DNA of 64,000 nt from Zoogloea sp. (GCA_016703645.1 JADJBR010000004.1:319501-383500); one strand, 5' to 3'. Numbered from the stretch's first letter, positions 39,949 through 49,284 are shown. Numbers and translations are program-made. Notes: generated from the letters alone by a model not told the origin.

Positions 39949-41607
39949 ATGTACCGATACAAGCAAGCCGACCAGCGTCTGGTGGAAGACCGCGTTGCCC
40001 AGTTTCGCGACCAGATGACCCGCTTTCTGGACGGGCGCCTCGGGGAGGATGAGTTCCGCCCCCTGCGCCTGCAGAACGGCCTTTACGTGCAGCGCCATGC
40101 ACCCATGCTGCGGGTGGCGATTCCCTACGGCACCCTGGCGGCCTACCAGCTACGCAAACTCGCCGACATCGCCCGCCGCTTCGACCGGGGCTATGGCCAC
40201 TTCACCACCCGCAGCAACATCCAGTTCAACTGGGTGCGCCTGGAGGAGGCGCCGGACATCCTGGCCGAGCTGGCCACGGTGCAGATGCACGCCATCCAGA
40301 CCTCGGGCAACTGCATCCGCAACATCACCACCGACCCCTTTGCCGGCGTGGCGGCGGATGAGCTGTTCGATCCGCGGCCTTACTGCGAGATCGTGCGCCA
40401 GTGGTCCACCCTGGCGCCGGAATTCCTGTTCCTGCCGCGCAAGTTCAAGATCGCTTTTGCCGGTGGGGCGGAAGACCGGGCCGCGGTGCGCTTTCACGAC
40501 ATTGGCGCCCTTGCCCGGGTGGCCGATGATGGCCGCATCGGCTTCGAGATCTTCGTCAGCGGCGGGCTCGGGCGCACGCCGATGGTGGGGCGCTCCATGC
40601 GCGATTTCCTGCCCCGGGAAGAGCTGCTCAACTATTTCGAGGCCATCCTGCGGGTTTATAACCGCCATGGCCGGCGCGACAACAAGTACAAGGCGCGCAT
40701 CAAGATCCTGGTGAAGGATCTCACCCTGGAAGGCTTCACCCGGGAGGTGGAGGACGAATGGGCGTGGACCCGGGGCGGCCCGGGCTGCATCAGCGACGCG
40801 ACCTTCCGGGAGATGGAAGCCTTCTTCGCCCGGCACGACTACGCGCCTGCCGCTGCCGACGATCCGGGCTACCGTGCTGCGCTGGCCGGCAGTCGCGCCT
40901 TTGCCCGTTGGGTCGAGCGCAATGTCTTGGCTCACCGGGAGCCGGGCTATGCCGTCGTGACGCTGTCCCTGAAGAAGACCGGCGTGCCCCCCGGCGACGC
41001 CACCGCTGAACAGATGGACGGGGTCGCCGAGCTGGCGGAGCGCTTCAGTGCCGGCGAGATCCGCGTCAGCCACGAGCAGAACCTGGTGCTGCCCCACGTG
41101 GCCCGCCGGGATTTGCCAGCCCTGTGGGAAGGCGCCCGCGCCCTCGGCATGGCGACGCCCAACATCGGGCTGCTCACCGATCTGGTGTGCTGCCCCGGGG
41201 GCGATTTCTGCTCCCTGGCCAACGCCCGTTCAATCCCGGTGGCGGCGGCCATCCAGCAGCGCTTCGACGACCTGGACTACCTGTTCGACCTGGGGCCGCT
41301 GGAGCTCAACATGTCGGGCTGCGTGAATGCCTGCGGTCACCACCACATTGGTCACATCGGCATTCTCGGTGTGGATAAGAACAACGAGGAGTGGTACCAG
41401 GTGACCCTGGGCGGGCGGGAAGGCAGCCAGGCGGCGCTGGGCCGGGTGATTGGCCCGTCCTTTGCCGCAGGGCAGATCCCGGACGTGATCGCGCATCTGC
41501 TCGAGGTGTACGTCGGCGTGCGTCACCAGGGGGAGCCCTTCATCGACGCGCTCGAACGGGTCGGTCTGGATGCCTTCAAGGCGCGGGTCTATGGAGGGGC
41601 GGCATGA
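39949..41607 (+). CDS. cysI: Sulfite reductase hemoprotein subunit (siroheme, 4Fe-4S)
   Basis: A 552-residue nitrite/sulfite reductase-fold protein. Two ferredoxin-like half-domains and the siroheme/[4Fe-4S] site are seen: LVCCPGGDFCSLANAR (Cys414, Cys415 region) and NMSGCVNACGHHHIGHIG. RSNIQFNW is the typical substrate-side motif. It is coupled by ATGA overlap to a DUF934 gene, the usual arrangement in beta- and gammaproteobacterial assimilatory sulfate-reduction operons. cysH, cysD and cysN are not found downstream. Assimilatory sulfite reduction is favoured over nitrite reduction by the DUF934 partner. Confidence 0.9.
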   Translation: MYRYKQADQRLVEDRVAQFRDQMTRFLDGRLGEDEFRPLRLQNGLYVQRHAPMLRVAIPYGTLAAYQLRKLADIARRFDRGYGHFTTRSNIQFNWVRLEEAPDILAELATVQMHAIQTSGNCIRNITTDPFAGVAADELFDPRPYCEIVRQWSTLAPEFLFLPRKFKIAFAGGAEDRAAVRFHDIGALARVADDGRIGFEIFVSGGLGRTPMVGRSMRDFLPREELLNYFEAILRVYNRHGRRDNKYKARIKILVKDLTLEGFTREVEDEWAWTRGGPGCISDATFREMEAFFARHDYAPAAADDPGYRAALAGSRAFARWVERNVLAHREPGYAVVTLSLKKTGVPPGDATAEQMDGVAELAERFSAGEIRVSHEQNLVLPHVARRDLPALWEGARALGMATPNIGLLTDLVCCPGGDFCSLANARSIPVAAAIQQRFDDLDYLFDLGPLELNMSGCVNACGHHHIGHIGILGVDKNNEEWYQVTLGGREGSQAALGRVIGPSFAAGQIPDVIAHLLEVYVGVRHQGEPFIDALERVGLDAFKARVYGGAA

Positions 41608-42077
41608 GCACGCTGATTCGCCACGGCAAAGTGGCTGACGATCATTGGCAATGGATCGAAGGAGACGTACCCCGGGTCGTTGAACGGCTGGAGGCAGGCG
41701 AGCACCTGGTGCTGCCGCTGGCGGTGTGGTCCGCCCACCGGGCCCGCCTTGACCCACTCCGCGCCAGCGTGTGGCTTGGCCCGGATGACGTGCCCGAGAC
41801 ATTATTGCCCTGGCTGGCTGGCATCCCGCTGGTTGCCATCCACTTTCCGGTGTTTACCGACGGACGGGGTTATTCCGTGGCCCATCTGCTGCGCCGCCGC
41901 CACGGCTACACCGGCGAGTTGCGGGCGGTCGGTGATGTGCTGGTGGACCAGCTCGCCCTGATGGCCCAGTGCGGAATTGACAGCTTCCGCCTGCGCGCCG
42001 ACCAGCCACCGGCTGCGGCTCTCGCTGCGCTGGCCGGTGGGCTGCGCTCGCCATGGCCCGGCTCCGTCGTGCCCTGA
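41604..42077 (+). CDS. DUF934 protein linked to assimilatory sulfite reductase
   Basis: A 157-residue soluble protein with the DUF934 core FPVFTDGRGYSVAHLLR, GELRAVGDVLVDQL and GIDSFRLR. Members are nearly always encoded beside CysI-type reductases and are suspected electron-transfer or assembly partners; the mechanism is not established. The ATG overlaps the cysI stop. The operon ends here: the next 160 bases contain no gene. Confidence 0.85.
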   Translation: MSTLIRHGKVADDHWQWIEGDVPRVVERLEAGEHLVLPLAVWSAHRARLDPLRASVWLGPDDVPETLLPWLAGIPLVAIHFPVFTDGRGYSVAHLLRRRHGYTGELRAVGDVLVDQLALMAQCGIDSFRLRADQPPAAALAALAGGLRSPWPGSVVP

Positions 42078-42240
42078 TTTGCAGCAGCCCACGCGGGACG
42101 TCATGTGACACCTGCTTACAGTCTGGACATGACGCACTGCCGCATCGACGGGCGGGACTGAACTGAGCGGGTGGCACGGCCCTTGCCCTTCTTTCGGGTC
42201 GCGCTCCCCATGCCGGGGGCGTTTCCCGAAGGAGGTGAGC

Positions 42241-42975
42241 ATGGTGGATGGGCTGGCGTTGTGGAAGCAGTTGCTGCAGGTGCAGGAGCCCTGGGTCGTC
42301 CAGGCCTGCCGGGCGGACGAGTTCAACCGATGCATGGCGGTTTGGATTGGCGTGGAGGCGCCACGAAGCTGGTTTGGCCTGGGCCGTCCACGGGTGGTGG
42401 AAGGGGGCGCCGAAGCGACCTGGCGGCATACCGGCTTCGGAGGCTGGCGGGTTCAGGTGCACGTGCGCGTGCCGGTGGGGAGCGAATTGCCGCGCCACTC
42501 CTGGGCCGGTGAGGCCGGCATGCCCTTCACCCGGGCTCTCGATCGCCAGATTCTGTCCCTGCTCAATGAGGGGGTTGGGATGAGCGGGGTTTGCAGCATT
42601 CTCGACCTGCCCATGACCGATCTTTGGCGGTATCGCTATGCCCTGGACCACGGCCGTCACGCCGTGGGGGCGGCGGATGCCGTACCGATGCCTGCAAGTC
42701 CCGCCGAGGCGGCCGTGCCCCCGGCGCTGATGGCCTTCAGCCGGGTACCGAATCTGGAAGACCCGGTATGGGTGCGCCTTCTGGACGGAAGCGTGAAGCT
42801 GGATGTGCGTGTTCTTGGTCTGCAGCTACTCTTGTCCCGGACCCGCTCCCAGGTGGCGGTGATCGCGGATGAGGAGGTGCGCATGATGAAATTGCGCGAG
42901 TTGCACCGCTACTTCGTGAAGAACGAACGCATGCTTGCCCATGAACTGCACCAGTTGGTGTCGGAGGCTGCATGA
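42241..42975 (+). CDS. Unknown protein resembling the N-terminal region of ISL3-family transposases
   Basis: A 244-residue protein with no catalytic motif. Residues 1-115 follow the layout of ISL3 transposase N-termini: LWKQLLQVQEPWVV, a short strand, WRHTGFGGWRVQVHVRVP, then MPFTRALDRQILSLLNEG and a helix-turn-helix-like GVCSILDLPMTDLWRY. The CPxC zinc-binding cysteines of true ISL3 proteins are missing, as is the DDE domain. A separate C-terminal segment (residues 160-244) is helical. AAGGAGG precedes the ATG. It overlaps the next gene by ATGA, so they form an operon. Domestication from a transposase is inference. Confidence 0.6.
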   Translation: MVDGLALWKQLLQVQEPWVVQACRADEFNRCMAVWIGVEAPRSWFGLGRPRVVEGGAEATWRHTGFGGWRVQVHVRVPVGSELPRHSWAGEAGMPFTRALDRQILSLLNEGVGMSGVCSILDLPMTDLWRYRYALDHGRHAVGAADAVPMPASPAEAAVPPALMAFSRVPNLEDPVWVRLLDGSVKLDVRVLGLQLLLSRTRSQVAVIADEEVRMMKLRELHRYFVKNERMLAHELHQLVSEAA

Positions 42976-43958
42976 GCCCGCTGAAGAATGGATTGATGTT
43001 GCCCGATGAGGTTGCCGGCCTGATCGAGGCTGGCCATTGTCTGATGGTTGCGGGTGACGAAGCTTTGCTGCGTCTTCTTCCTTCCGGTCAGTGGATTGGC
43101 GGCACGATTCCCTACTTCATGGGGAGTGAAGGAGGGCAGGTGAGTCGTGAGCGGCTCTTTGTGACGCATATTCCGACGGATGCCGGGGCTCCGGAGATTC
43201 GCAGCTACGATATCACCAGCATCAGCCATCTCTGCGCGGATGCACCGGCCAACGGTTTCAGTCTGATCATCATTCCTGCCTTTTCGGCCACCCACTCCCT
43301 CTATGCCCGCAAGGCGCCGGAGTTCGAGGATATGTTCATGAAGCCGGTGGTGGGTTGGATTGCCGGCTGCCACCTGGACGATTTGGGTCGGGTGGCACCC
43401 GCGGTGGTGAGCGGCCCCGAACTGGCCTTCGACACGGAGCGGGCGGTGGTGATGCATGTTCCCCTGCCGCCCCAGCGCTACGCCCATGTTCATATTGCCA
43501 ATCGCATGCGCCAGGGTGAAGGCGGGCTGCTGCGCTTCCCGGAGACAGGCTTTTCTGCGGGTCGGTGTACCGTGGATGGCGTGGAAACCACGCTGGCGGC
43601 GTATCTGGATGCAAACCGTGCGGATCTGCGTCTGCCCCTCGTCGCAGATTATGGCGGCGCGTCGGTCAACGTATCGATCAAAGGCATCGACCGGGATGCC
43701 GGACGGGTGGATTTCTACGCGCCAGTGTTTGGTGACGTGGCGTACCGCCTTGCTGAGCCAGTGGATTTTACTGCGGACGATGAGCCGGGGGCTGATGCAG
43801 TGAACGCCCTCTGGTCGTGCAACTGCATTCTCAATTACCTCTATTGCGGCCTGGAGGGGCGGAAGGGCTCCGCGCCAGGGGGGCCGATGACCTTCGGGGA
43901 GATCGCCTATCTGCTTCTCAACCAGACCCAGGTCTTCCTGGAGATCAAGGAGGTCTGA
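42972..43958 (+). CDS. Unknown protein, remotely FIST-like
   Basis: A 328-residue soluble protein with no signal peptide. Its visible marks are QWIGGTIPYFMGSEGG near residue 40, conserved-looking NALWSCNCILNYLYCGLEG near 275, and PMTFGEIAYLLLNQTQVFLE at the end. The C-terminal 'GEI...NQT' pattern recalls the FIST_C sensor domain, and the two-half layout is compatible, but this is a weak similarity. It is translationally coupled to the ISL3-like gene. I do not assign a function. Confidence 0.6.
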   Translation: MSPLKNGLMLPDEVAGLIEAGHCLMVAGDEALLRLLPSGQWIGGTIPYFMGSEGGQVSRERLFVTHIPTDAGAPEIRSYDITSISHLCADAPANGFSLIIIPAFSATHSLYARKAPEFEDMFMKPVVGWIAGCHLDDLGRVAPAVVSGPELAFDTERAVVMHVPLPPQRYAHVHIANRMRQGEGGLLRFPETGFSAGRCTVDGVETTLAAYLDANRADLRLPLVADYGGASVNVSIKGIDRDAGRVDFYAPVFGDVAYRLAEPVDFTADDEPGADAVNALWSCNCILNYLYCGLEGRKGSAPGGPMTFGEIAYLLLNQTQVFLEIKEV

Positions 43959-44111
43959 TCACCGCAGTGGTGACGATGATCTTGAGTGCGCGGGAATGTG
44001 AAATTGATCGCGGGAGGCGACACAAGTCTTGCGGAGACACGATTCCGTCACGGGACGCGACGGTAAAGGCCGCCATCATACGGGCTCTGAATTCACGTTG
44101 CCCCACCTCCG

Positions 44112-45017
44112 ATGATCATTTCCCGCCTCGCCGGCCTCCACCGCCTCATCCTCGCCGCCACTTTGGCCTGTACGGCCGTGGGTGTGCAGGCAGCAGGCCG
44201 TGATGTGGAAGGGGTGGAGGCGCCCGAGTGGAGCGACGAACCCCCCGCACTGGCCCGGCTCCTCGAGACCGGCCATCGGGCGGAGGTGGCGCGTCAGCCT
44301 GGTGTGGCTGCGGCCCATTTTTGCGCCGCAGCCCGGGACGGTAGTGTTGAAGGTCAGTATCGTCTTGGTCGCCTTTACCTGCTGGGTCGAGGGGTGGCAA
44401 GGGATGGTCAGGTGGCCAATACCCTGCTGTCCATCGCTGCCCAGCGCGGCCACGAGAAGGCACAGAGTCTGGTGGAGCCCCTGGCTGCCGCCGAGAAGCT
44501 CCCCGATTGCCTGGTTTCAGGCAAGGCGCCGGAGGTGATGCTTGCCATCGATAACGGGGAAGCCGTGCCCCATGAGGTGGTGGAACGATTCATCAGGGCG
44601 TTGCCGGCGGACAAGCGCCGCCATGCCCAGATGGTCCAGAAGCTGGCCCCGCGTTTCAGTGTCGATCCCCGGCTTGCTTTGGCGATTGTACGAACCGAGT
44701 CGAACTTCGACGCTGCCGCCCGCTCACCGAAGAATGCCCTCGGCCTGATGCAGTTGATTCCGGATACTGCCGAACGCTTTGGAGTTCGCGATGCACTGGA
44801 TCCCGAGCAGAACGTCCGGGGGGGGCTGGCCTATCTGCGCTGGTTGCTGCAGCACTTCAAGGGCGACGTGGCCCTGGCTGCCGCGGCCTACAACGCTGGT
44901 GAGGGCAATGTGGCTCGCTACCGGGGGGTTCCTCCCTTCGCGGAAACCCAGGAATATGTGCGCCGGGTGATGGCCTTCTACCGGGCTCCGCGGCACCCCG
45001 AGACCATGCGCGGCTGA
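44112..45017 (+). CDS. Periplasmic lytic transglycosylase with Sel1-like repeats
   Basis: A 301-residue exported protein: signal peptide (cleaved after about residue 28, VQAAG), Sel1-like repeats (residues 60-120, GQYRLGRLYLLGRGVARD) and a C-terminal family 1 SLT domain. The catalytic Glu is Glu196 in VRTESNFD, followed by SPKNALGLMQLIPDTA and AAAAYNAGEGNVARYRG. It cleaves peptidoglycan glycan strands with formation of anhydromuramyl ends. It stands alone; no secretion or phage genes are adjacent. Confidence 0.9.
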   Translation: MIISRLAGLHRLILAATLACTAVGVQAAGRDVEGVEAPEWSDEPPALARLLETGHRAEVARQPGVAAAHFCAAARDGSVEGQYRLGRLYLLGRGVARDGQVANTLLSIAAQRGHEKAQSLVEPLAAAEKLPDCLVSGKAPEVMLAIDNGEAVPHEVVERFIRALPADKRRHAQMVQKLAPRFSVDPRLALAIVRTESNFDAAARSPKNALGLMQLIPDTAERFGVRDALDPEQNVRGGLAYLRWLLQHFKGDVALAAAAYNAGEGNVARYRGVPPFAETQEYVRRVMAFYRAPRHPETMRG

Positions 45018-45088
45018 CGAGGGCTTCACGCCAGCGCTCGGTTTCCTGTACTTTCTCTCCGCTTCGATAACAACAGAGGACGGAGAAC

Positions 45089-46522
45089 ATGCCCCATCAT
45101 CATCAGTTCTACATCGGTGGCCAGTGGGTCGACACGACCAGCCCTGCCCGGTTCGATGTCATCAGCCCTGCCACCGAAGCGGCGGTCGGCTCCATTGCCC
45201 TCGGTGGGCCGGACGACGTGGTGCGCGCCGTGGCTGCAGCCCGGGCGGCTTTTCCAGCCTTTTCCGCCAGCACCCGGGAAGCACGACTCGACTTGCTGCA
45301 GCGCATCTGTGCCGCCTACAAGGCGCGCTATGAGGACATGGCCCGGGCCATCTCAACCGAAATGGGGGCGCCTTACAAGCATCTGGCCGGCAGTGCCCAG
45401 TCGGGCTCCGGCCTGGCCCACTTCAAGGCGGCGGCCGCCGCACTGGCGGATTTCCCTTTCGAGCACAGTCGCGGCACCACGCGCATCCTGCGCGAGCCCA
45501 TTGGCGTTTGCGCGCTGATCACGCCCTGGAACTGGCCAGCCAACCAGATGGCCTGCAAGGTGGCGCCGGCTCTCGCTGCCGGTTGTACGATGGTGCTCAA
45601 ACCATCCGAGCTGGCCCCCCTGTCGGCGATCATCCTTGCCGAGATCCTTGACGCGGCCGGGGTGCCGGAGGGGGTATTCAATCTCGTCAATGGTGACGGC
45701 CCCGGTGTCGGCGCACCGCTCTGCGCCCATCCTGAGGTGGACATGGTGTCCTTTACCGGATCCACCCGGGCCGGCAAGCAGGTCATGAAGAGCGCAGCCG
45801 ATACCATCAAGAAGGTCGCTCTGGAGCTGGGTGGCAAGTCAGCCAATATTCTCCTCGACGACGCGGATTTTCCGCGCATGGTTAAACTGGGCGTGCTGAC
45901 ACTGATGACCAACTCGGGTCAGAACTGCAATGCGCCGTCCCGGATGCTGGTGCCTGAGGCACGTCTCGCGGAGGTGGAGGAGATCGCTGCCGCAGCGCTG
46001 TCCCGGGTTGTGGTGGGCGATCCGGATGCGGATGGCACGACCATGGGGCCGCTGGCCAACCGGGCCCAGTTCGAACGGGTCCAGGCGCTGATCGCCACGG
46101 GGCTTGCGGAAGGTGGAAAGCTGGTGGCCGGTGGCCCGGGCAGACCGGACGGGATGGAGCGGGGTTTCTTCGCTCGGCCGACGATCTTCAGCGGTGTGAC
46201 GCCGACCATGACCATCGCCCGGGAGGAGATCTTCGGTCCGGTGCTGTCCATCCTGACCTACAAGGACGAAGAGGACGCCATCCGCATCGCCAACGACACG
46301 GTGTACGGCCTCTCGGGCTACGTGTCCTCCTCGGACCTGGGGCGCGCGCGCGCGGTGGCCCGTCGCCTGCGTACCGGTAATGTGCATCTCAACGGTGCCC
46401 CCATTGATCTGGCGGGGCCGTTCGGGGGCTACAGACAGTCGGGTCTGGGGCGGGAGTGGGGCGCTTTCGGGATCGAGGAGTTCCTCGAGGTGAAGGCGAT
46501 CCTGGGTTACGGCGACGACTGA
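45089..46522 (+). CDS. NAD(P)-dependent aldehyde dehydrogenase family protein
   Basis: A 477-residue ALDH-fold enzyme. The Rossmann motifs ITPWNWPANQ and SFTGSTRAGKQV, the general-base Glu in ALELGGKSANI, and the catalytic Cys280 in NSGQNCNAPSRML are all present, as is EEIFGPVLSILTYKDEEDA. The substrate cannot be told from sequence; it is a broad-specificity type close to betaine- or succinate-semialdehyde-like members. GGAG precedes the ATG. No neighbouring pathway genes help. Confidence 0.88.
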   Translation: MPHHHQFYIGGQWVDTTSPARFDVISPATEAAVGSIALGGPDDVVRAVAAARAAFPAFSASTREARLDLLQRICAAYKARYEDMARAISTEMGAPYKHLAGSAQSGSGLAHFKAAAAALADFPFEHSRGTTRILREPIGVCALITPWNWPANQMACKVAPALAAGCTMVLKPSELAPLSAIILAEILDAAGVPEGVFNLVNGDGPGVGAPLCAHPEVDMVSFTGSTRAGKQVMKSAADTIKKVALELGGKSANILLDDADFPRMVKLGVLTLMTNSGQNCNAPSRMLVPEARLAEVEEIAAAALSRVVVGDPDADGTTMGPLANRAQFERVQALIATGLAEGGKLVAGGPGRPDGMERGFFARPTIFSGVTPTMTIAREEIFGPVLSILTYKDEEDAIRIANDTVYGLSGYVSSSDLGRARAVARRLRTGNVHLNGAPIDLAGPFGGYRQSGLGREWGAFGIEEFLEVKAILGYGDD

Positions 46523-46625
46523 AGGGGCGTACGGAAGGATGCGGTGAAGAAGGCGTCGGCTGACGGGGGTGTCGGCCGGCGCGATGCCCGTGGAGTGGCT
46601 CGCGCGTGTCTTCAGGGTGCGCTGG

Positions 46626-46710
46626 TGGTGCGGGGCAAGGGACTCGAACCCTCACGCCTTGCGGCGCTGGAACCTAAATCCAGTGCGTCTACCAATTCCG
46701 CCAACCCCGC
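46626..46710 (-). tRNA. tRNA-Leu (anticodon UAG)
   Basis: The minus strand folds as a long-variable-arm tRNA: acceptor 5' GCGGGGT paired with the 3' GCCCCGC side, D-arm GGCGGAATTGGTAGACGC, anticodon stem-loop CTGGATTTAGGTTCCAG with TAG at the anticodon, variable arm CGCCGCAAGGCG, and T-arm GGGTTCGAGTCCC. The discriminator A and a genomically encoded CCA are present. It reads CUA and related Leu codons. Confidence 0.95.
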
Positions 46711-46808
46711 ATCCAGCGGCGCGCATTGTAATGGTAGCCGCTCCCCGGGGCCAGCGTTTTGTTCCGGCTGCTTCCCGACCGGAGTTGGTCAGGGTCGTAA
46801 ACGAACTC

Positions 46809-46853
46809 GCCCGGGCTGCACGGCCGGTGAGATCCACCGTGTGCAGCCCGGGC
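46809..46853 (-). terminator. Large hairpin downstream of rho
   Basis: GCCCGGGCTGCAC (46809-46821) and GTGCAGCCCGGGC (46841-46853) form a perfect 13-bp stem, with a nested CGGTG/CACCG stem in the loop. It lies 28 bases beyond the rho stop. Confidence 0.75.
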
Positions 46854-46880
46854 GGGGCGACGGCCAGCCTGCGTCGGGGC

Positions 46881-48139
46881 TTAGCCGCGGCGCATGGCGT
46901 CGAAGAATTCGCCGTTGTTCTTCGTTGCCTTGATTTTGTCCAGCAGAAACTCCATCGCATCGATGTCGTCCATGCCGTATAGCAATTTGCGCAGTACCCA
47001 GACCTTTTGCAGGACGTCGGACTTGAGCAGGAGCTCTTCGCGCCGGGTGCCCGAGCGGTTGACGTTGATGGCGGGGTAGACCCGCTTTTCCGCCATGCGC
47101 CGGTCAAGGTGGATTTCCATGTTGCCGGTGCCCTTGAACTCTTCGTAGATCACGTCGTCCATGCGGCTGCCGGTGTCGATCAGGGCGGTAGCGATGATGG
47201 TCAATGAGCCGCCTTCCTCGATGTTGCGAGCGGCGCCGAAGAAGCGCTTCGGCTTTTGCAGGGCGTTGGCGTCCACACCACCGGTCAGTACCTTGCCGGA
47301 GGCAGGCACCACGGTGTTGTAGGCACGGGCCAGGCGAGTCAGCGAGTCCAGGAGGATGACCACGTCCTTCTTGTGCTCCACCAGGCGCTTCGCCTTCTCG
47401 ATGACCATTTCGGCCACTTGCACGTGGCGGATGGCAGGCTCGTCAAAGGTCGAGGCCACGACTTCGCCCTTGACCGAGCGCTGCATCTCGGTCACTTCCT
47501 CGGGGCGTTCGTCGATCAGCAGTACGATCACCACCACGTCGGGGTGGTTTGAAGTGATCGAGTGGGCAATGTGCTGCAGCATCACCGTCTTGCCGCTTTT
47601 CGGCGGGGCCACCAGCAAACCGCGCTGGCCCTTGCCGATGGGGAGATCATGTCGATCACGCGGGAGGTGATGTTTTCCTCGGCCCGGATGTCCCTTTCCA
47701 GTTTGAGGCACTGGTTGGGGTGGAGCGGGGTGAGGTTCTCGAAGAGAATCTTGTGCTTGGAGGCTTCCGGTGGCTCGAAGTTGACCTTGTCGACCTTGAC
47801 GAGGGCAAAGTAGCGCTCACCGTCCTTCGGGGTCCTGATCTCTCCCTCGACCGTGTCGCCAGTATGCAGGTTGAACCTGCGGATCTGGCTGGGCGACACA
47901 TAAATGTCGTCAGTGCCGGCGAGGTAGGAGGTGTCGGGCGACCGCAGGAAGCCGAAGCCGTCGGGCAAGACCTCCATCACGCCGTCGCCGTAGATCGGCT
48001 CGCCTTTCTTGGCGCGGTTCTTGAGCAGCGCAAAGACCAGTTCCTGCTTGCGCAGGCGGTTGGCGCCTTCGATGTCGTTGGCAATGGCCATTTCGAGCAA
48101 TTGGCCGACGTGGAGAGACTTGAGCTCCGAGAGGTGCAT
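46881..48139 (-). CDS. rho: Transcription termination factor Rho, with an apparent frameshift
   Basis: RNA-dependent hexameric ATPase that terminates transcription. The N-terminal RNA-binding part ([18 protein letters not shown], then [19 protein letters not shown]) and the C-terminal ATPase part ([12 protein letters not shown] Walker [44 protein letters not shown]) are in two frames. The break is at GGGG 47640-47643 (plus strand); one more G gives the continuous reading [13 protein letters not shown]. With it restored the protein is about 419 residues, the normal length. trxA lies upstream in the usual trxA-rho order. The break is most likely an assembly error. Confidence 0.9.
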
Positions 48140-48301
48140 GGCAGGCAGCGGTGGGAGAGAGATTGGGAGGGGTATGGGAACAGCAGGAAACAGCTAGTAC
48201 GGCAACAGATGTGCTCGAACTGTGAAGCGGCGCCGGGCTGGCCGGGTGGTTCGCCCCGATGGCGCCGCTAAGCAAAGACTACTTTGGAAAGAGTATGCCG
48301 A

Positions 48302-48628
48302 TCAGAGGTGGCTGTCAATGAAGGCGGCAAGTTGCGACTTCGAAAGCGCACCCACCTTGGTGGCTTCGATGTTGCCGCCCTTGAACAGCATCAGCGTGGG
48401 AATGCCACGGATACCGTACTTGGCAGGGGTTTCCTGATTTTCGTCGATATTGAGCTTGGCGACCTTGAGCTTGCCAGCGTATTCCTTCGCGACTTCATCG
48501 AGGATGGGGGCGATCATCTTGCACGGACCACACCACTCTGCCCAGTAATCTACCAGCACGGGGCTGGTGGACTGCAGAACCTCCGCTTCGAAGTTCGCAT
48601 CGGTGACGTAATGGATATGTTCGCTCAT
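48302..48628 (-). CDS. trxA: Thioredoxin
   Basis: A 108-residue cytosolic disulfide reductase with the active site AEWCGPCKM (Cys33, Cys36) and the cis-Pro motif RGIPTLMLF. The start [13 protein letters not shown] is standard and has GAGGAATC upstream; a longer open frame starting four codons earlier is less likely. It lies upstream of rho with a 162-base gap and diverges from fdxA. Confidence 0.95.
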   Translation of the reverse strand: MSEHIHYVTDANFEAEVLQSTSPVLVDYWAEWCGPCKMIAPILDEVAKEYAGKLKVAKLNIDENQETPAKYGIRGIPTLMLFKGGNIEATKVGALSKSQLAAFIDSHL

Positions 48629-48671
48629 GATTCCTCGCATCAGGGGATATTTAAGGTGTCACCGCGGGTGG

Positions 48672-48683
48672 GGAACATGTTCC
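48672..48683. promoter_or_regulatory. Perfect 12-bp palindrome upstream of trxA
   Basis: GGAACATGTTCC is perfectly self-complementary and lies 44 bases upstream of the trxA start in the 332-base trxA-fdxA region. No named regulator is proposed. Confidence 0.4.
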
Positions 48684-48749
48684 GGAGGGGAACCCCGCAA
48701 CTCGGGCGACAAGACAAGATAGCGGGATGCTAGCGAATAATCAGTAGCA

Positions 48750-48765
48750 AGAAAAGCGCTTTTCT
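48750..48765. promoter_or_regulatory. Perfect 16-bp palindrome between trxA and fdxA
   Basis: AGAAAAGCGCTTTTCT lies near the middle of the divergent 48629-48960 region and could be an operator for either gene. Apart from this and the 12-bp palindrome, that region holds nothing I can support as a gene. Confidence 0.45.
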
Positions 48766-48960
48766 CGCCACCCCCCATGAGATGTGGTAACGGTGGCACA
48801 CTCGGAACAATTTTCGGCGGGGGCTGTCTGGCTTTTCGGGGGGCTGTACGAGGTGTCCTCTTAAGTCTCGTCCGATGGAGTATATTTCCGGCCCTCGATA
48901 TCTTTACGTGAAGCTGTCGCTGCCCGGGTGGTGACAATTCAAACAACAGGAGCGCGCCCG

Positions 48961-49284
48961 ATGACTTACGTCGTTACTGAAAATTGCATCCGCTGCAAGT
49001 ACACCGACTGCGTGGATGTTTGTCCGGTCGACTGCTTTCGCGAGGGGCCAAATTTTCTGGTAATCGATCCGGAGGAGTGCATCGACTGCACCCTGTGCGT
49101 CGCTGAGTGTCCGGCTGAGGCGATTTTTGCGGAGGACGATGTTCCAGCTGATCAGGAGGCCTTCATCGGTCTGAACGCGGAGCTTGCGGCAAAGTGGGTG
49201 CCGATCGTCGAGCGCAAGGAGCCTCCCGCCGATGCCGATGCGTGGCGTGGCGTTGCCGACAAGTTGCAGTATCTCGAACGCTGA
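48961..49284 (+). CDS. fdxA: 7Fe ferredoxin FdxA
   Basis: A 107-residue ferredoxin with one [3Fe-4S] and one [4Fe-4S] cluster. Cysteines at 9, 12, 17, 21, 40, 43, 46 and 50 follow the FdxA pattern ([19 protein letters not shown], then [11 protein letters not shown]). The C-terminal half is the typical helical extension ending LQYLER. ATG 48961 gives the standard [10 protein letters not shown] start; upstream in-frame starts are not conserved. It diverges from trxA. Confidence 0.95.
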   Translation: MTYVVTENCIRCKYTDCVDVCPVDCFREGPNFLVIDPEECIDCTLCVAECPAEAIFAEDDVPADQEAFIGLNAELAAKWVPIVERKEPPADADAWRGVADKLQYLER

